A stretch of DNA of 64,000 bases from contig JAJVIC010000002.1 in assembly GCA_022072225.1 (NCBI GenBank), positions 265,876-329,875 on the forward strand, read 5' to 3'. A program made the position numbers and the translations under genes. Source of the stretch: Bacteroidia bacterium. Its GTDB lineage: Bacteria > Bacteroidota > Bacteroidia > SXHM01. The first letter of the stretch is position 1; each line of letters starts with the position of its first letter. Of the stretch, positions 27,291 through 36,560 are shown piece by piece. The notes under the pieces were generated by a model that was not told the origin of the DNA, searched no databases, and worked only from the letters and a program-made list of their open reading frames with translations.

Positions 27291-27363
27291 GATTCAGATG
27301 TGTTTGGAAAGTTTAAATGTTTAAAAAGTTATAGTGTTGTTATGTTTAAGTATAATTAAATGA

Positions 27364-27825
27364 GGGGGCGACAGGTTTCCGAACAGGTACAGAAACTTTG
27401 CGCTTGCAGGTCTATAGTTGTTACCTTGAAGCGGAAACTTTGCGCTTGCAGGTTTAAAGTTTAAACCTTGAAGCGGAAACTTTGAACCTGCAGGTTTAAT
27501 ATTTAAACCTTGAAACGGAAACTTAGGGCTTGCAGGTTTAAGCTTGTTGCCTTGAAGCGAAGACTTTGCGCTTGCAGGTTTATAGTTGTTACCTTGAAGT
27601 GGAAACTTTGCGCTTGCAGGTTTAAAGTTTAAACCTTGAAGCGGAAACTTTGAACCTGCAGGTTTAATATTTAAACCTTGAAACGGAAACTTTGGGCTTG
27701 CAGGTTTAAGCTTGTTACCTTGAAGCGAAGACTTTGCGCTTGCAGGTTTAAAGTTGTTACCCTGAAGTGCAAACTCTGCGCTTGCAGGTTTAAAGTATGC
27801 GATTAAAAGTTGTATGCTGATACCG
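27364..27825. repeat. tandem array 2: eleven 42-bp units
   Basis: GCAGG anchors lie at 27406, 27448, 27490, 27532, 27574, 27616, 27658, 27700, 27742 and 27784, each exactly 42 bp apart, with one decayed unit before them (27364). A four-unit block (168 bp) is itself duplicated: 27448-27615 matches 27616-27783. Many units hold the palindrome GGTTTAAAGTTTAAACC. The minus strand is open through the array, giving 14-residue repeats with KPAS and LQG, but any stop-free unit of 42 bp would do this. It lies 74 bp upstream of the ATG at 27290. The rest of the 27291-28048 gap shows no gene. Confidence 0.92.
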
Positions 27826-28010
27826 TGAAGCATTTGTCTTAAATTTTACGATGTAAAGATGCCCTTGCAAAATGCCCAAAGTCAATCAACAGGTGTGGAA
27901 TTTAAGGGGCTAAAAAGGGGCTTGGCTAAACGGGTGTTTAGATTTTGATTGAAACTGAAATAAGTGATGAATCTGGGCAAACAAAAATTTTATAGTTCCC
28001 TTCGGTCTGC

Positions 28011-28018
28011 TATTTTTG
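28011..28018 (+). promoter_or_regulatory. -7 promoter element (TATTTTTG)
   Basis: Perfect TAnnTTTG 30 bp upstream of the ATG at 28049 of the MORN-repeat gene. Confidence 0.5.
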
Positions 28019-28048
28019 CAATAATATTATCTGATTAACACACCGCTT

Positions 28049-29752
28049 ATGAAAAACATCCTCGGCCTCTGCCTTATGTATTTGCTGTCTTCAGCTAAAC
28101 TTTACAGTCAGCCTGTTTCGGGCGATGCACTTTATGGCATGTTGGGCAAACAGCTTACAGCAGCTGAAATTGAAAAACTAATCATCGATTTTAAATTGAA
28201 TATGGTGCAATACAGCAACACCGGCTCACCCGAAAACACCATTCAGTTGCTGCGCCCCTTTGACAAACCCGAACTCACCTTGAGTTGTAATGAACAAAAC
28301 AACACCCATATTACCTTTAAACTTACCAACAAGCAAATACAGTCTATTGATATTGACCCATCTGTTTCACCCTATGCCGGCTATGCAGCACAACGCTTTG
28401 GTATAAGCAGCAATCTGGAGCAAATGAAAACTTTTATAAAAGACAAATCACCCACAATAACACCAGACGGAAATTGGATGGTTTACCTGCGCTGGAAAGA
28501 TGCTGAGTTCTCGTATTTCATGCGTTTTAAATCAACAGCAAGCAATCCTGTTCACCAACCCTCTGCATTTACCGTAATCTATGTGCCAAGCCCTCAAAGC
28601 CCGGCTGCTGTTGCAGAAAAGCCGGTTCAGCAAAGTGCAGCCTCAGTGCCCGATATGACTATGCTTAATCACGAACTTTTCAACTACATAGGAAAACCGG
28701 TAAGCGATACCTTACTGCGCGGATGGATAAAACGTTATCAGCTCAACGGGGTAAAATACGTAGAGCAAGGTGCCGAAGGAGGGCTTTATTACAAAGTATT
28801 CGGTGATACCGACAGCCTTGTTGCACATCAAAAACTAAAGGGTGGCGAGCATTTTCGTTATATCAGTAATAGCAAAACACACTACGTAAATCTGCTTGAA
28901 CTTGATTTTTATAAATCGGTTCTCTGTGCAGTAAAAGTAAACATGAAACTATCGCCCCTTGCCGAAACAGTGGTAAACGGTTTTGGTTTCGGTTCCTATA
29001 AAGAACCCAGTTCGTCCTTTGTAGAGATGAAACTTGAAAAATATAAACCCGAAATTGAGAAATTCGGGCTAAACGATAAACGCTACAAATGGCACGATTC
29101 GGCAAATAATTATGAACTTGAAATGCGAGTTGAAATAGGTAAAGGCAGTTACTTCAGCCATTTTATTGTTCAATCAAAGAAGCATTACCGCGAATTAAAA
29201 TACATCAATCCTGAAGCAGTTGCAGCTAAAACCAGCCAACCCGCAGCTGGAACAGAACTATCTGCTGCAGCAAAAATGTATGCCTGTGTTTCGGGCGACT
29301 GCACCGGTGGAAGAGGTAAAGCAAATATTACAGGCACCTCCTTTTATTACGAAGGTTCATTTAAAAACGGTGTGCCCCATGGCATCGGCAAACTTACCTT
29401 TACCGGAGGAGCCTATGCGCAAGGTAATTTTGCCAACAACGAATTGCATGGCGAAGGCATGTTTGATTGGGGCAACGGCAATAAATACATCGGCAGTTTT
29501 GTTAAAGGAATACCCAATGGCAACGGTATTTACTTTGAAGGAGCCAACTATTACGAGGGGCCGGTAAGTAATGGAATACTTACCTGTGCAGATTGCTGGC
29601 GACCCAAGCGCAATGAAACCGGAACAAGTTATATCAACCGTCAGCAATGGCTGCTGGAATCAATAGACCGTCAACGAACTCAACAAAAGAACTTAGAAGA
29701 CTATCAAAATGCTCCCACCTTTATGCAGTGGTATGAGCAGCGTAACTATTAA
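28049..29752 (+). CDS. exported MORN-repeat protein
   Basis: 567 residues with signal peptide MKNILGLCLMYLLSSAKLYS. Two related central regions of about 170 residues (each opening with a motif like LNHELFNYIGKPVSDTLLRGWI) precede a C-terminal block of MORN repeats: YYEGSFKNGVPHGIGKLTF, AYAQGNFANNELHGEGMFDW, KYIGSFVKGIPNGNGIYF and YYEGPVSNG. MORN repeats form an open beta-strand ribbon that binds lipids or proteins. The protein is probably periplasmic or outer-membrane associated. It is convergent with the LuxR-type gene 21 bp downstream. Confidence 0.8.
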   Translation: MKNILGLCLMYLLSSAKLYSQPVSGDALYGMLGKQLTAAEIEKLIIDFKLNMVQYSNTGSPENTIQLLRPFDKPELTLSCNEQNNTHITFKLTNKQIQSIDIDPSVSPYAGYAAQRFGISSNLEQMKTFIKDKSPTITPDGNWMVYLRWKDAEFSYFMRFKSTASNPVHQPSAFTVIYVPSPQSPAAVAEKPVQQSAASVPDMTMLNHELFNYIGKPVSDTLLRGWIKRYQLNGVKYVEQGAEGGLYYKVFGDTDSLVAHQKLKGGEHFRYISNSKTHYVNLLELDFYKSVLCAVKVNMKLSPLAETVVNGFGFGSYKEPSSSFVEMKLEKYKPEIEKFGLNDKRYKWHDSANNYELEMRVEIGKGSYFSHFIVQSKKHYRELKYINPEAVAAKTSQPAAGTELSAAAKMYACVSGDCTGGRGKANITGTSFYYEGSFKNGVPHGIGKLTFTGGAYAQGNFANNELHGEGMFDWGNGNKYIGSFVKGIPNGNGIYFEGANYYEGPVSNGILTCADCWRPKRNETGTSYINRQQWLLESIDRQRTQQKNLEDYQNAPTFMQWYEQRNY

Positions 29753-29773
29753 GCAATACTGAATAGTTATGCC

Positions 29774-30469
29774 CTACACCAACCCCGAAAACCTATGCAG
29801 AGCGGCAACGGTTTTAAGTTCTAATTTGCTTAGCAAATTGCTGCGGTGTGTGCGTATGGTGTCGCAGGTGATATCAAGTTCAGCGGCTATTTCCACATCT
29901 GTTTTGTCGCTTAGCATCAGCTTCATCACTTCTTTTTCGCGCGGGCTAAGCAACTGAAAACGTTTTACTTCATCATCACTAAGCGTTGGGGGTAGTGCGC
30001 TGCCGCTTTTCAAGGCTAATTGCAGCAAATGATCAACCGGCCACAGCAGGGTAATAATAATGCGGGCCTTGCCCCCCTCATCAAAGGCAATGCAGCGCGA
30101 GCAGCCATAAAGCAGCAGCGGGCTGCCGCTGGCAGTAATGAAATTATAATCGCTGCACAGGTCTTCAGCGGGCTTAAATTTAAAATGGCGGAAGTAGCGG
30201 CCCAGCTCGCGGTCGCAATCTGAGCGTTGCAGAACGCCCGCCAGGTAAGGGGCGCTGCGCACATCATCATCGCCCAGCCAGCGATTGATAAGGGGACTTA
30301 CAAATAAGGGCATGTCTTTACAGAAATCGTGTACCACCAGTGCATAACCGCTGCGGTGTGCGCGGAAGCAAAGCTCGTTCAGCTCACCGCTGTTGCTGAG
30401 TAATGCAGAACCCGGTGCAGGTTGCAACTGCTTTAAAACATGTTCAAGTTCGTTTTGTATAGCACTCAT
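29774..30469 (-). CDS. LuxR-type transcriptional regulator
   Basis: 231 residues. The C-terminal 65 residues are a LuxR helix-turn-helix: LSPREKEVMKLMLSDKTDVEIAAELDI then TIRTHRSNLLSKLELKTVAAL. The N-terminal 160 residues are a probable sensor region with cysteines in SGSPLLLYGCSRCIAFDEGG; there is no receiver aspartate pattern, so it is not an ordinary two-component regulator. An 11-bp inverted repeat lies 7 bp upstream of the ATG and may be its own operator. Confidence 0.82.
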   Translation of the reverse strand: MSAIQNELEHVLKQLQPAPGSALLSNSGELNELCFRAHRSGYALVVHDFCKDMPLFVSPLINRWLGDDDVRSAPYLAGVLQRSDCDRELGRYFRHFKFKPAEDLCSDYNFITASGSPLLLYGCSRCIAFDEGGKARIIITLLWPVDHLLQLALKSGSALPPTLSDDEVKRFQLLSPREKEVMKLMLSDKTDVEIAAELDITCDTIRTHRSNLLSKLELKTVAALHRFSGLV

Positions 30470-30475
30470 TGCCTC

Positions 30476-30527
30476 CTGCCATGCTATCTGAAGACGGAGT
30501 TTTCAAATAAAGACTCTAGTATGGCAG
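30476..30527. promoter_or_regulatory. inverted repeat upstream of LuxR-type gene
   Basis: CTGCCATGCTA (30476-30486) and TAGTATGGCAG (30517-30527), 10 of 11 positions complementary, 30-bp spacer. It begins 7 bp upstream of the regulator ATG, a plausible autoregulatory site. Inference only. Confidence 0.35.
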
Positions 30528-30620
30528 CGTAAAAAATTGGCTATGCGCAAGTAGTTTGTTAAACCAAGGCAAGCCAAAAATAGAAAATATTTTCAGAATA
30601 GGGGTGAGGTCTTATCTAAA

Positions 30621-30659
30621 ACAAAAGTCCCCGCCATAGGCAGGGGCTTTTGTTTTTTT
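30621..30659 (-). terminator. terminator of the two exported paralogue genes
   Basis: Stem ACAAAAG-CCCC...GGGG-CTTTTGT with a short loop, 14 bp beyond the stop at 30673. It has T/A runs on both sides. Confidence 0.75.
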
Positions 30660-30672
30660 GCAGCAGGTATTT

Positions 30673-31260
30673 TTACTTCTCTATTTCTTTCCCCTCTTGT
30701 TTTGCTCTTTCCTCTGCCTCTTTTTTTAACTTTTCTTGCTCAGCCTTAGCATCCTGTTCCATTTGCTCTTTACTGTAATCAAGTTGGTAATCAAATTCCT
30801 TTTTCTTTGCGTAGTAAAACACTTTTGCCACTGGATTCAGGTATTTAAGACCATCTCTGTCGGGCACCATGTCAACTATAAAATCAAAAGGCGCAGGTTG
30901 ATTTGTTAACTGATAAACCTCTGTATCAAACTCTACTTTTTTAGTTGTGTATCCTTCTTTTACTAACTCTATCATGTATTTTGAATTAAGGTTGAGTTGG
31001 AAAGTAAATTTACCATCTGGTTTGCTAAGCTGTCTTTCAACTTCAACCCAATTACCTGTTTTATCATTATCCTGATAAAGAATAACAAGTACATTTTTTA
31101 ATTTAGCCTGTAATTCCTGAGCTGAACCGTTAATTACAAGCTTTCCGGCAACTGAGCCCTTAGGAGGTGTTGCACTGTTTGTAAGTGTCTGAGCAAAGCA
31201 TTGCTGAGAAAATACTAAGCAGAAAAGAAGTAGTGCATATAACAGGTTTTTAGAATGCAT
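30673..31260 (-). CDS. exported protein with carboxypeptidase-regulatory-like domain (paralogue 1)
   Basis: 195 residues from ATG 31260 with signal peptide MHSKNLLYALLLFCLVFSQQ. The core is one beta-sandwich: VLVILYQDNDKTGNWVEVER, then GKFTFQLNLNSKYMIELVKEGYTTKKVEFDT, the pattern of CarboxypepD_reg/Ig-like surface modules. A lysine/glutamate-rich coiled tail ends the protein. It is a clear paralogue of the gene immediately upstream (40 bp apart), with which it forms an operon ending at the 30621-30659 terminator. Function unknown. Confidence 0.72.
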   Translation of the reverse strand: MHSKNLLYALLLFCLVFSQQCFAQTLTNSATPPKGSVAGKLVINGSAQELQAKLKNVLVILYQDNDKTGNWVEVERQLSKPDGKFTFQLNLNSKYMIELVKEGYTTKKVEFDTEVYQLTNQPAPFDFIVDMVPDRDGLKYLNPVAKVFYYAKKKEFDYQLDYSKEQMEQDAKAEQEKLKKEAEERAKQEGKEIEK

Positions 31261-31300
31261 AGCCAGGATGTTTTGCAGGTAAAAATAGTTTTTTCTATAA

Positions 31301-31780
31301 CTATTTAGCCTGCGCCTTTTCACCCGCAAGTTCATACCCAAACTTATTTTTCTCTACCTGATAAAACACATTGCCTACGGGCATGCTTTCGGTAGCGCTT
31401 GTGCCGGGCACAAAGTCAACCGCAAAGTAAAAATCCTGCGAAGTAATGGTCTTGTCAAATACATTGGTATCGAAGGTTACCTTTTTGGTAATGTAGTTAG
31501 CCTTGGCTATTTCTATCATGTATCTGGAGTTGTAGTCTAATTTAAAACCAAACTCACCGTTTACGTTGGTTTTCATTTGTTGCACCTGTACCCAGTTTCC
31601 GGTGTTCTCTACATCTTCGTAAAGCGTGGCTACGGCTTTGCCAATAGATTCTTCGCCCTGCCTTACAAAGGCATAAACTTCCAGTTTGCCTACGTTAAAG
31701 GCATTGAACTGTGCAGAGACTTGTTGGATACCTGTTACTAACAGGATTACCAATGCGCTGAAAATAGTTTTTGTGTTCAT
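31301..31780 (-). CDS. exported protein with carboxypeptidase-regulatory-like domain (paralogue 2)
   Basis: 159 residues from ATG 31780 (MNTKTIFSALVILLVTGIQQ signal peptide); the frame runs on upstream to 31843 but that part has no signal. The core ATLYEDVENTGNWVQVQQ, GEFGFKLDYNSRYMIEIAKANY and ITKKVTFDTNVF aligns closely with the downstream paralogue, which adds a coiled tail that this one lacks. Probably a periplasmic or outer-membrane accessory protein. Confidence 0.72.
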   Translation of the reverse strand: MNTKTIFSALVILLVTGIQQVSAQFNAFNVGKLEVYAFVRQGEESIGKAVATLYEDVENTGNWVQVQQMKTNVNGEFGFKLDYNSRYMIEIAKANYITKKVTFDTNVFDKTITSQDFYFAVDFVPGTSATESMPVGNVFYQVEKNKFGYELAGEKAQAK

Positions 31781-31887
31781 GGCATTATAATTTTTTGTCC
31801 TTATACAAGTGCTAAAATCAGATAGTTGTATAAAACCGACCAACGACCGGATTCGATAACGGCATAATTGAGTGGTCCTTATTTTTT

Positions 31888-31966
31888 ACCACACAGGCAC
31901 ATAGGGCACAATAGTAATCACATAGAACTATGTGAAAGCACTATGTTTCCTATGTGCCTATGTGGT
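31888..31966. repeat. 79-bp nested palindrome
   Basis: Outer arms ACCACACAGGCACATAGG (31888-31905) and CCTATGTGCCTATGTGGT (31949-31966), inner arms CACATAG (31919-31925) and CTATGTG (31928-31934). It can form a large cruciform or nested hairpin in the 280-bp spacer between the paralogue operon and the 1200-residue T9SS gene. Confidence 0.75.
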
Positions 31967-32010
31967 TCAATAAATCTCTTGCTGATTTCCTTAATCTGAT
32001 TAAACAAAAA

Positions 32011-32034
32011 GCCCCCCGCCATAAGGCAGAGGGC
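32011..32034 (-). terminator. terminator of the 1200-residue T9SS gene
   Basis: GCCC-CCGCC, ATAA loop, GGC-GAGGGC, then on the minus strand CTTTTTG. It lies 26 bp beyond the stop at 32060. Confidence 0.65.
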
Positions 32035-32059
32035 TTTCGGTATAAGGAACTGAAAGAGA

Positions 32060-35000
32060 TTACTTGATAATCACTTTCTTGTTCACCATTTCTTTGTCGG
32101 TAATAACCTGCAAGGTATAGTTGCCGGTAGCAAAACCTACAACGCTGAACGTGTTTTTATACGTTCCGCTGAAAGTAGTTTTTACATCATTGTAAACCAA
32201 CTGACCCATGGTGTTAGTCATTCTTACTTCCAAACAAGTAACCTCGTTAGAAGTAAACTCAATGTTCAGGCTTTCAGTTGCAGGGTTAGGGAAAATGTTA
32301 AGGCTGTTCATAGCCGCAGCATTATCAATACCTGTGCAGTTTTCTTCAGTAACAACAGTAGCTGTTGAAGTAGCTGAACATCCGTTTCCGTCTGTCACAG
32401 TAACCGAGTAGCTTCCCGAAGCATCTGCAGAAATGGTTTGTGTAGTAGCACCTCCGGGGCTCCACACGTTTCCGGTAGCCGAGCTTGAAGTTAAATCAAC
32501 TGAACCCGGATCGCAGAAGGTAGTAGCACCGTTTGCTGTAACCGTAGGCGTAGCAGGCAGCGGATTTTCAGTTACAGTAGTTGCAGCCGAAGTTGAAGAG
32601 CAACCGTTAGCTGTTACTGTTACCGAGTAGTCTGTAGCGGTATTTACCACAACAGACTGGGTAGTAGCACCACCCGGGCTCCATACATTACCTGTAGCCG
32701 AGCTTGAAGTAAGCGTAGTAGAACCACCTGTACAGAACTCAGCTGTTCCCGAAATAGTAGGCACAGCAGGCGCGGCAGTAACCGTAACCTGTTGCGTAGT
32801 GGTAGAAGAGCAACCGTTGCAGGCAGCGTTGGTATAGGTAATGGTGTGTGTACCTGCACCTGCAACGCTTGGGTTGAATGTACCGTTGCCACCGAAGTTA
32901 AGTGAAAAAGAAGTGATGGTTCCTACATCACCTGAAGCGTTATCTGATACATTCAGCGTCCATGTTCCGTTAGGATTTGAACCATCATTCAGAGCATTAA
33001 GGTTTGCACCGTTAAATGCATTGTAAACACCTGAAATAGAAGGAATGGTAATGTTACAAACTGTTTCCATCTCATTACCTGTTCCGGGAACAACGATAAC
33101 ACTGATATTGTCACCGCTGCAACCAAAACCTGTTCCGGTATAGCCTACACGGTCAAACAAAACAACCGGTGTTCCGTTTGGTGAAGTTAAGGTAGCTTTC
33201 AAATCACCTATCCATGTGTGGGTAATGCTAAGGCAGATGCTGGTTAAGTATTGATCGGTACCAAGGGCAGTACCTGCAACTCCGCTTGGTGTAACAGTTG
33301 CGTTAACACCGGCAGGTAAGTTGTCGGTAACAGTAACAGGTGTTCCTGTTAACGAAGCAGAAGCTGCGCTTCCGTTGTTTGTTACACCCGGTCCGCTGAA
33401 GGTTCCGCCTTTTGCGTTTGGCACCAAAGCAACTGCAGTGTTGTTGTTAGAGCAATAAGTGCCGCCTAAGCCTGTGTAAACAGCACTTGGTGCAGGGTTA
33501 ACTGTAACAGCAGTAACAGAAGATGTTTCAGAGCAACCATTAGCCGTTACTTCAACACTGTATAAACCTGTTGCACTTGCGGTTATAGACTGAGTGGTAG
33601 CACCGCCCGGAGTCCAAACGTTTCCTGTAGCTGAACTTGAAGTAAGCGTTACGCTGCCACCTTCGCAGAAAGTTAATGGTCCGCCAGCGGTAATAGTAGG
33701 TATGGCAGGAGCAGCATTAACGGTAGTTGTTTGTGAAGCACTGCTGCTGCAACCTGCGCAGTTGGTAAAAGTGTAATCAATAGTATGAGTTCCTGCATTC
33801 AGGTAGGGATCAAATAAACCGTTACCTCCAAAGTTAAAGGTAAGTCCGGTTAAATTACCCGCATCTCCTGAAGCTGCATCTGAAATATTGAGTATCCATG
33901 TGCCGTTCGGATCCGATCCATCATTCAGCGCATTCAGGTCTGCACCGGCAAATGCGGTGTATGAACCTGAAATAGTTGGAACTGAAGGGTTGCAAACTGT
34001 TTCCATTTCATTGCCGGTTCCGGTAGTAATGGTTACATCAATATTGTCTCCGCTGCAACCAAATCCTGTTCCTGTGTAACCGGGACGGTCAAACAGAACT
34101 ACTGTAGTTCCGTTTGGTGAGGTTAAGGTAGCTCTTAAATCACCTACCCAGGTTTGAGCTATTTGCAAACAGATGCTTCCCAGGAAGTAGTCAGAACCTA
34201 AAGCAGTTCCAGGTAATCCGCTCGGTGTTATAGTCCAGTCGGTTCCTGCAGGCAGGTTATCGGTTATTGCAACAGGTAAGCCTCCAACAGGTACTGTATA
34301 TGGGTTTCCGTTATCAACAACACCTGTTCCGGTGAAAAAACCTCCGTAAATAGAAGGAGTAAGGGTAGCATAGTTAAAGTCATTGTCGCAGTAGGTTGCA
34401 TCAAGTCCTGAGAATGTAACAGGAGTGGCAGGAGTAAGTGTAATAACGGTAGCAGATGAAGTAGTATTTCCGCAACCGTTAACATCAGCAGTAACCGTGT
34501 ATGAACCTGCTGTTGTAACTGTAATGGTTTGGGTAGTTGCACCGCCCGGTGACCACAGGTAGGTGGTTGCATCGCTTGAAGTAAGGTCAACCGAACCGCC
34601 TTCGCAGAATGTAGTTGCACCGCTTGGAGTAATGGTTGGTGTAACAGGATCCATATCAAGCGTTACATAGTATTTGTTTCCGGGTCCGCATGGAAAGAAA
34701 GGACTGGATGAAAACGAAGGCTCTACAAGTATGGCATATGTACCCGCTGGAAGAGCATACGTAAAGGTTTGTTCTGTACAACTTGTTCCTAAATCCTGAT
34801 AGGTGGGTTGCCCGCAACTGTTCAGGTCTAATATAGCAATATAAAGAGGATATTCTGAATTATACGTAATGGTAACGTTAGTTGCCGCAGTTACAATAAA
34901 CAGAAATTCATCAGAGTCAAAATCTCCGACAGTGGCAGAATTGAAAAATTGAGTACCTGTAACAGTTTCTGCGCAGGCAATATTTCCATAAGGAGAAGAA

Positions 35001-35662
35001 TAATAGCAGGTACCATCGTTTAAGTTTGTGCCGCAGGCCTCAGCTTCGTCAATTGCTCCTACAGGCACTGTAATAAGGCAGCCTGAAGTGGTAACGGTAA
35101 TTGACCATGAAGCGATTGAACCCACATCAGCGCTTACATCATCAACAATATACAAAGACCAGGTTCCGTTAGCATTGTTGCCATTAAAGGTGCTCAGCAG
35201 GGCAGGGGGTGATACTCCACCCGGACCCGGTGCAGGATAATTGTCGGGTGTTGTAAAATCAGTTGGAGCATAGGTGCCTGAAGGTATTGCACCTCCGTCA
35301 GACATAGCAGGTGAACCGTCAGCAAAAGTCAGGTTTACATTAATAAGGTCATTTGTACCCCCAACATCGCTCATTAAAGTAACAGCTTGTCCTGTTGGAG
35401 AAACCAATACCATATCAATGTCATCCGGAAATGTGTGTGAAATATTGGTTAATGCAACAGTAACATTTGTAATTGTTCCCGGCATTCCTGAAACAGAAAT
35501 TGTTGATGGATAAGGACCTCCGTTACCAACTGTTGTTCCGGGTTGGCCTGCAGGAATATCAACTACGCCTGTGCTGTTAAATGTTTGTGTTGTTTGTGCA
35601 AACGTTAGCACTGAACTGATAAGGATAAAAATCCCGGTCAGTATTGAGTTAAGTTTTTTCAT
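32060..35662 (-). CDS. T9SS type A surface protein with three P-domains
   Basis: 1200 residues with signal peptide MKKLNSILTGIFILISSVLTFA. Three proprotein-convertase P (Homo B) beta-sandwich domains are visible, each with a 'DDIDMVLVSPTG' or 'GDLRATLTSPNGT' strand and a closing 'NGTWTLNVSDNASGDVGTI' type segment. They are separated by PKD/Ig-like repeats around GxTTFCEGGSVDLTSS and ATGNVWSPGGATTQ. The C terminus is a T9SS type A sorting domain (LNIFPNPATESLNIEF to EMVNKKVIIK). No protease domain is present, so it is probably an adhesin or structural surface protein. It is the last gene of an operon with two small exported proteins upstream. Confidence 0.87.
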   Translation of the reverse strand: MKKLNSILTGIFILISSVLTFAQTTQTFNSTGVVDIPAGQPGTTVGNGGPYPSTISVSGMPGTITNVTVALTNISHTFPDDIDMVLVSPTGQAVTLMSDVGGTNDLINVNLTFADGSPAMSDGGAIPSGTYAPTDFTTPDNYPAPGPGGVSPPALLSTFNGNNANGTWSLYIVDDVSADVGSIASWSITVTTSGCLITVPVGAIDEAEACGTNLNDGTCYYSSPYGNIACAETVTGTQFFNSATVGDFDSDEFLFIVTAATNVTITYNSEYPLYIAILDLNSCGQPTYQDLGTSCTEQTFTYALPAGTYAILVEPSFSSSPFFPCGPGNKYYVTLDMDPVTPTITPSGATTFCEGGSVDLTSSDATTYLWSPGGATTQTITVTTAGSYTVTADVNGCGNTTSSATVITLTPATPVTFSGLDATYCDNDFNYATLTPSIYGGFFTGTGVVDNGNPYTVPVGGLPVAITDNLPAGTDWTITPSGLPGTALGSDYFLGSICLQIAQTWVGDLRATLTSPNGTTVVLFDRPGYTGTGFGCSGDNIDVTITTGTGNEMETVCNPSVPTISGSYTAFAGADLNALNDGSDPNGTWILNISDAASGDAGNLTGLTFNFGGNGLFDPYLNAGTHTIDYTFTNCAGCSSSASQTTTVNAAPAIPTITAGGPLTFCEGGSVTLTSSSATGNVWTPGGATTQSITASATGLYSVEVTANGCSETSSVTAVTVNPAPSAVYTGLGGTYCSNNNTAVALVPNAKGGTFSGPGVTNNGSAASASLTGTPVTVTDNLPAGVNATVTPSGVAGTALGTDQYLTSICLSITHTWIGDLKATLTSPNGTPVVLFDRVGYTGTGFGCSGDNISVIVVPGTGNEMETVCNITIPSISGVYNAFNGANLNALNDGSNPNGTWTLNVSDNASGDVGTITSFSLNFGGNGTFNPSVAGAGTHTITYTNAACNGCSSTTTQQVTVTAAPAVPTISGTAEFCTGGSTTLTSSSATGNVWSPGGATTQSVVVNTATDYSVTVTANGCSSTSAATTVTENPLPATPTVTANGATTFCDPGSVDLTSSSATGNVWSPGGATTQTISADASGSYSVTVTDGNGCSATSTATVVTEENCTGIDNAAAMNSLNIFPNPATESLNIEFTSNEVTCLEVRMTNTMGQLVYNDVKTTFSGTYKNTFSVVGFATGNYTLQVITDKEMVNKKVIIK

Positions 35663-35700
35663 GTTTTATAATTATTTAAGTTTTTTGAATCTGTGATAAA

Positions 35701-36045
35701 TTACTTTGCAGAGAGTATTTCTTTCATCCACAGTATTTCCTTTTTATCAGAAGCTGATGCGTCTGGAGCATTAGAATATTTTGCTTCAAATTCCTGAATA
35801 AGAGAAGTTAATTCGTTTTTACTCATGGTTTGGTACTGCGGGTTGTTTTTCAACCATTGAGCATGTTGCTGTTCTTCAGTAAGAATTACAGTTGCTGAAG
35901 GGGTTTGTTTAACAGCTGTTTCCTGTTTAACAACAGTAGTTTGTTGTCTGTTTTGCTGTGCAGTTTTTTGTGATATAGTAGCAGATGTTTGCGCAAACCC
36001 AAGTACAGGTATAAGCGCAACCATTAAGGTTAATAGTTTTTTCAT
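35701..36045 (-). CDS. small exported protein, glutamine/threonine-rich
   Basis: 114 residues: signal peptide MKKLLTLMVALIPVLGFAQ, then a Thr/Gln/Lys-rich region and a helical C terminus (QHAQWLKNNPQYQTMSKNEL). It shares its layout and the mature start TSATISQKTAQ with the neighbour upstream (SSATVEEKTKAQ), so the two are probably diverged duplicates. It sits 38 bp before the 1200-residue T9SS gene in the same operon. I do not recognise a family. Confidence 0.65.
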   Translation of the reverse strand: MKKLLTLMVALIPVLGFAQTSATISQKTAQQNRQQTTVVKQETAVKQTPSATVILTEEQQHAQWLKNNPQYQTMSKNELTSLIQEFEAKYSNAPDASASDKKEILWMKEILSAK

Positions 36046-36066
36046 GGTAGTGTGTTTGTTAGGTTG

Positions 36067-36408
36067 TTATTTAATTCCGTAGTTGTCTTTCAACTGGCGA
36101 AGTTCTGCTTCAGCAGCTTTAACGTCAAAACCTGCTGTATTGCGGTTTGCGTTAATTTTTGCTTCTAAAGCAGCAATTTCTTCTTTTGCTGCTTGTAGTT
36201 TTTTGTCTTCAGGTCTTGTTACAGCAGTTGCAACCTGTGTGCTTTTGGCTTGGGTTGTTGCCGGTAAAATCACCGTTTGAGCCGGTGCATTGTTTGGCGC
36301 GGTTTGCGCTTTGGTTTTTTCTTCAACAGTGGCAGATGATTGCGCGCTTACAGTTTGTGCAAACATAAACGCAAGTGCCACAACTGAAAAGGTGTAGATT
36401 TTTTTCAT
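36067..36408 (-). CDS. small exported coiled-coil protein
   Basis: 113 residues from ATG 36408: signal peptide MKKIYTFSVVALAFMFAQTV, a disordered Ala/Thr/Gln region, then a helix with heptad character (KKLQAAKEEIAALEAKINAN, EAELRQLKDNY). It is related in layout to the gene 21 bp downstream. A perfect -7 element lies 25 bp upstream. Function unknown; operon position suggests a periplasmic helper of the large T9SS protein. Confidence 0.65.
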   Translation of the reverse strand: MKKIYTFSVVALAFMFAQTVSAQSSATVEEKTKAQTAPNNAPAQTVILPATTQAKSTQVATAVTRPEDKKLQAAKEEIAALEAKINANRNTAGFDVKAAEAELRQLKDNYGIK

Positions 36409-36433
36409 AATGTGTATGTGTTTTAATTTTCGC

Positions 36434-36441
36434 CAAATGTA
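36434..36441 (-). promoter_or_regulatory. -7 promoter element (TACATTTG)
   Basis: Perfect TAnnTTTG on the minus strand, 25 bp before the ATG at 36408. It probably drives the three-gene operon that ends with the 1200-residue T9SS protein. Confidence 0.5.
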
Positions 36442-36560
36442 AAACACTTTTGGTCGATAAAAATCATTTGTTCGTATTTTTATTGAAAATGATAAAAATA
36501 GTCTGAAACCCTTTGCCGACAAGCAAAAGCAGATGTTTAAATATGAAAAAGAGTTGCTGC

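Noticed and set aside
27364-27825. Diversity-generating retroelement or phase-variable repeat protein
   Set aside because: No reverse transcriptase, no template/variable repeat pair with adenine-biased changes.
27321-27833. 170-codon minus-strand frame with 14-residue repeats (KPAS...LQG)
   Set aside because: It exists because the 42-bp units lack a stop in that frame. It has no signal peptide, the flanking parts look non-protein, and the other arrays of the same period show several open frames or none. Kept as a repeat, not a gene.
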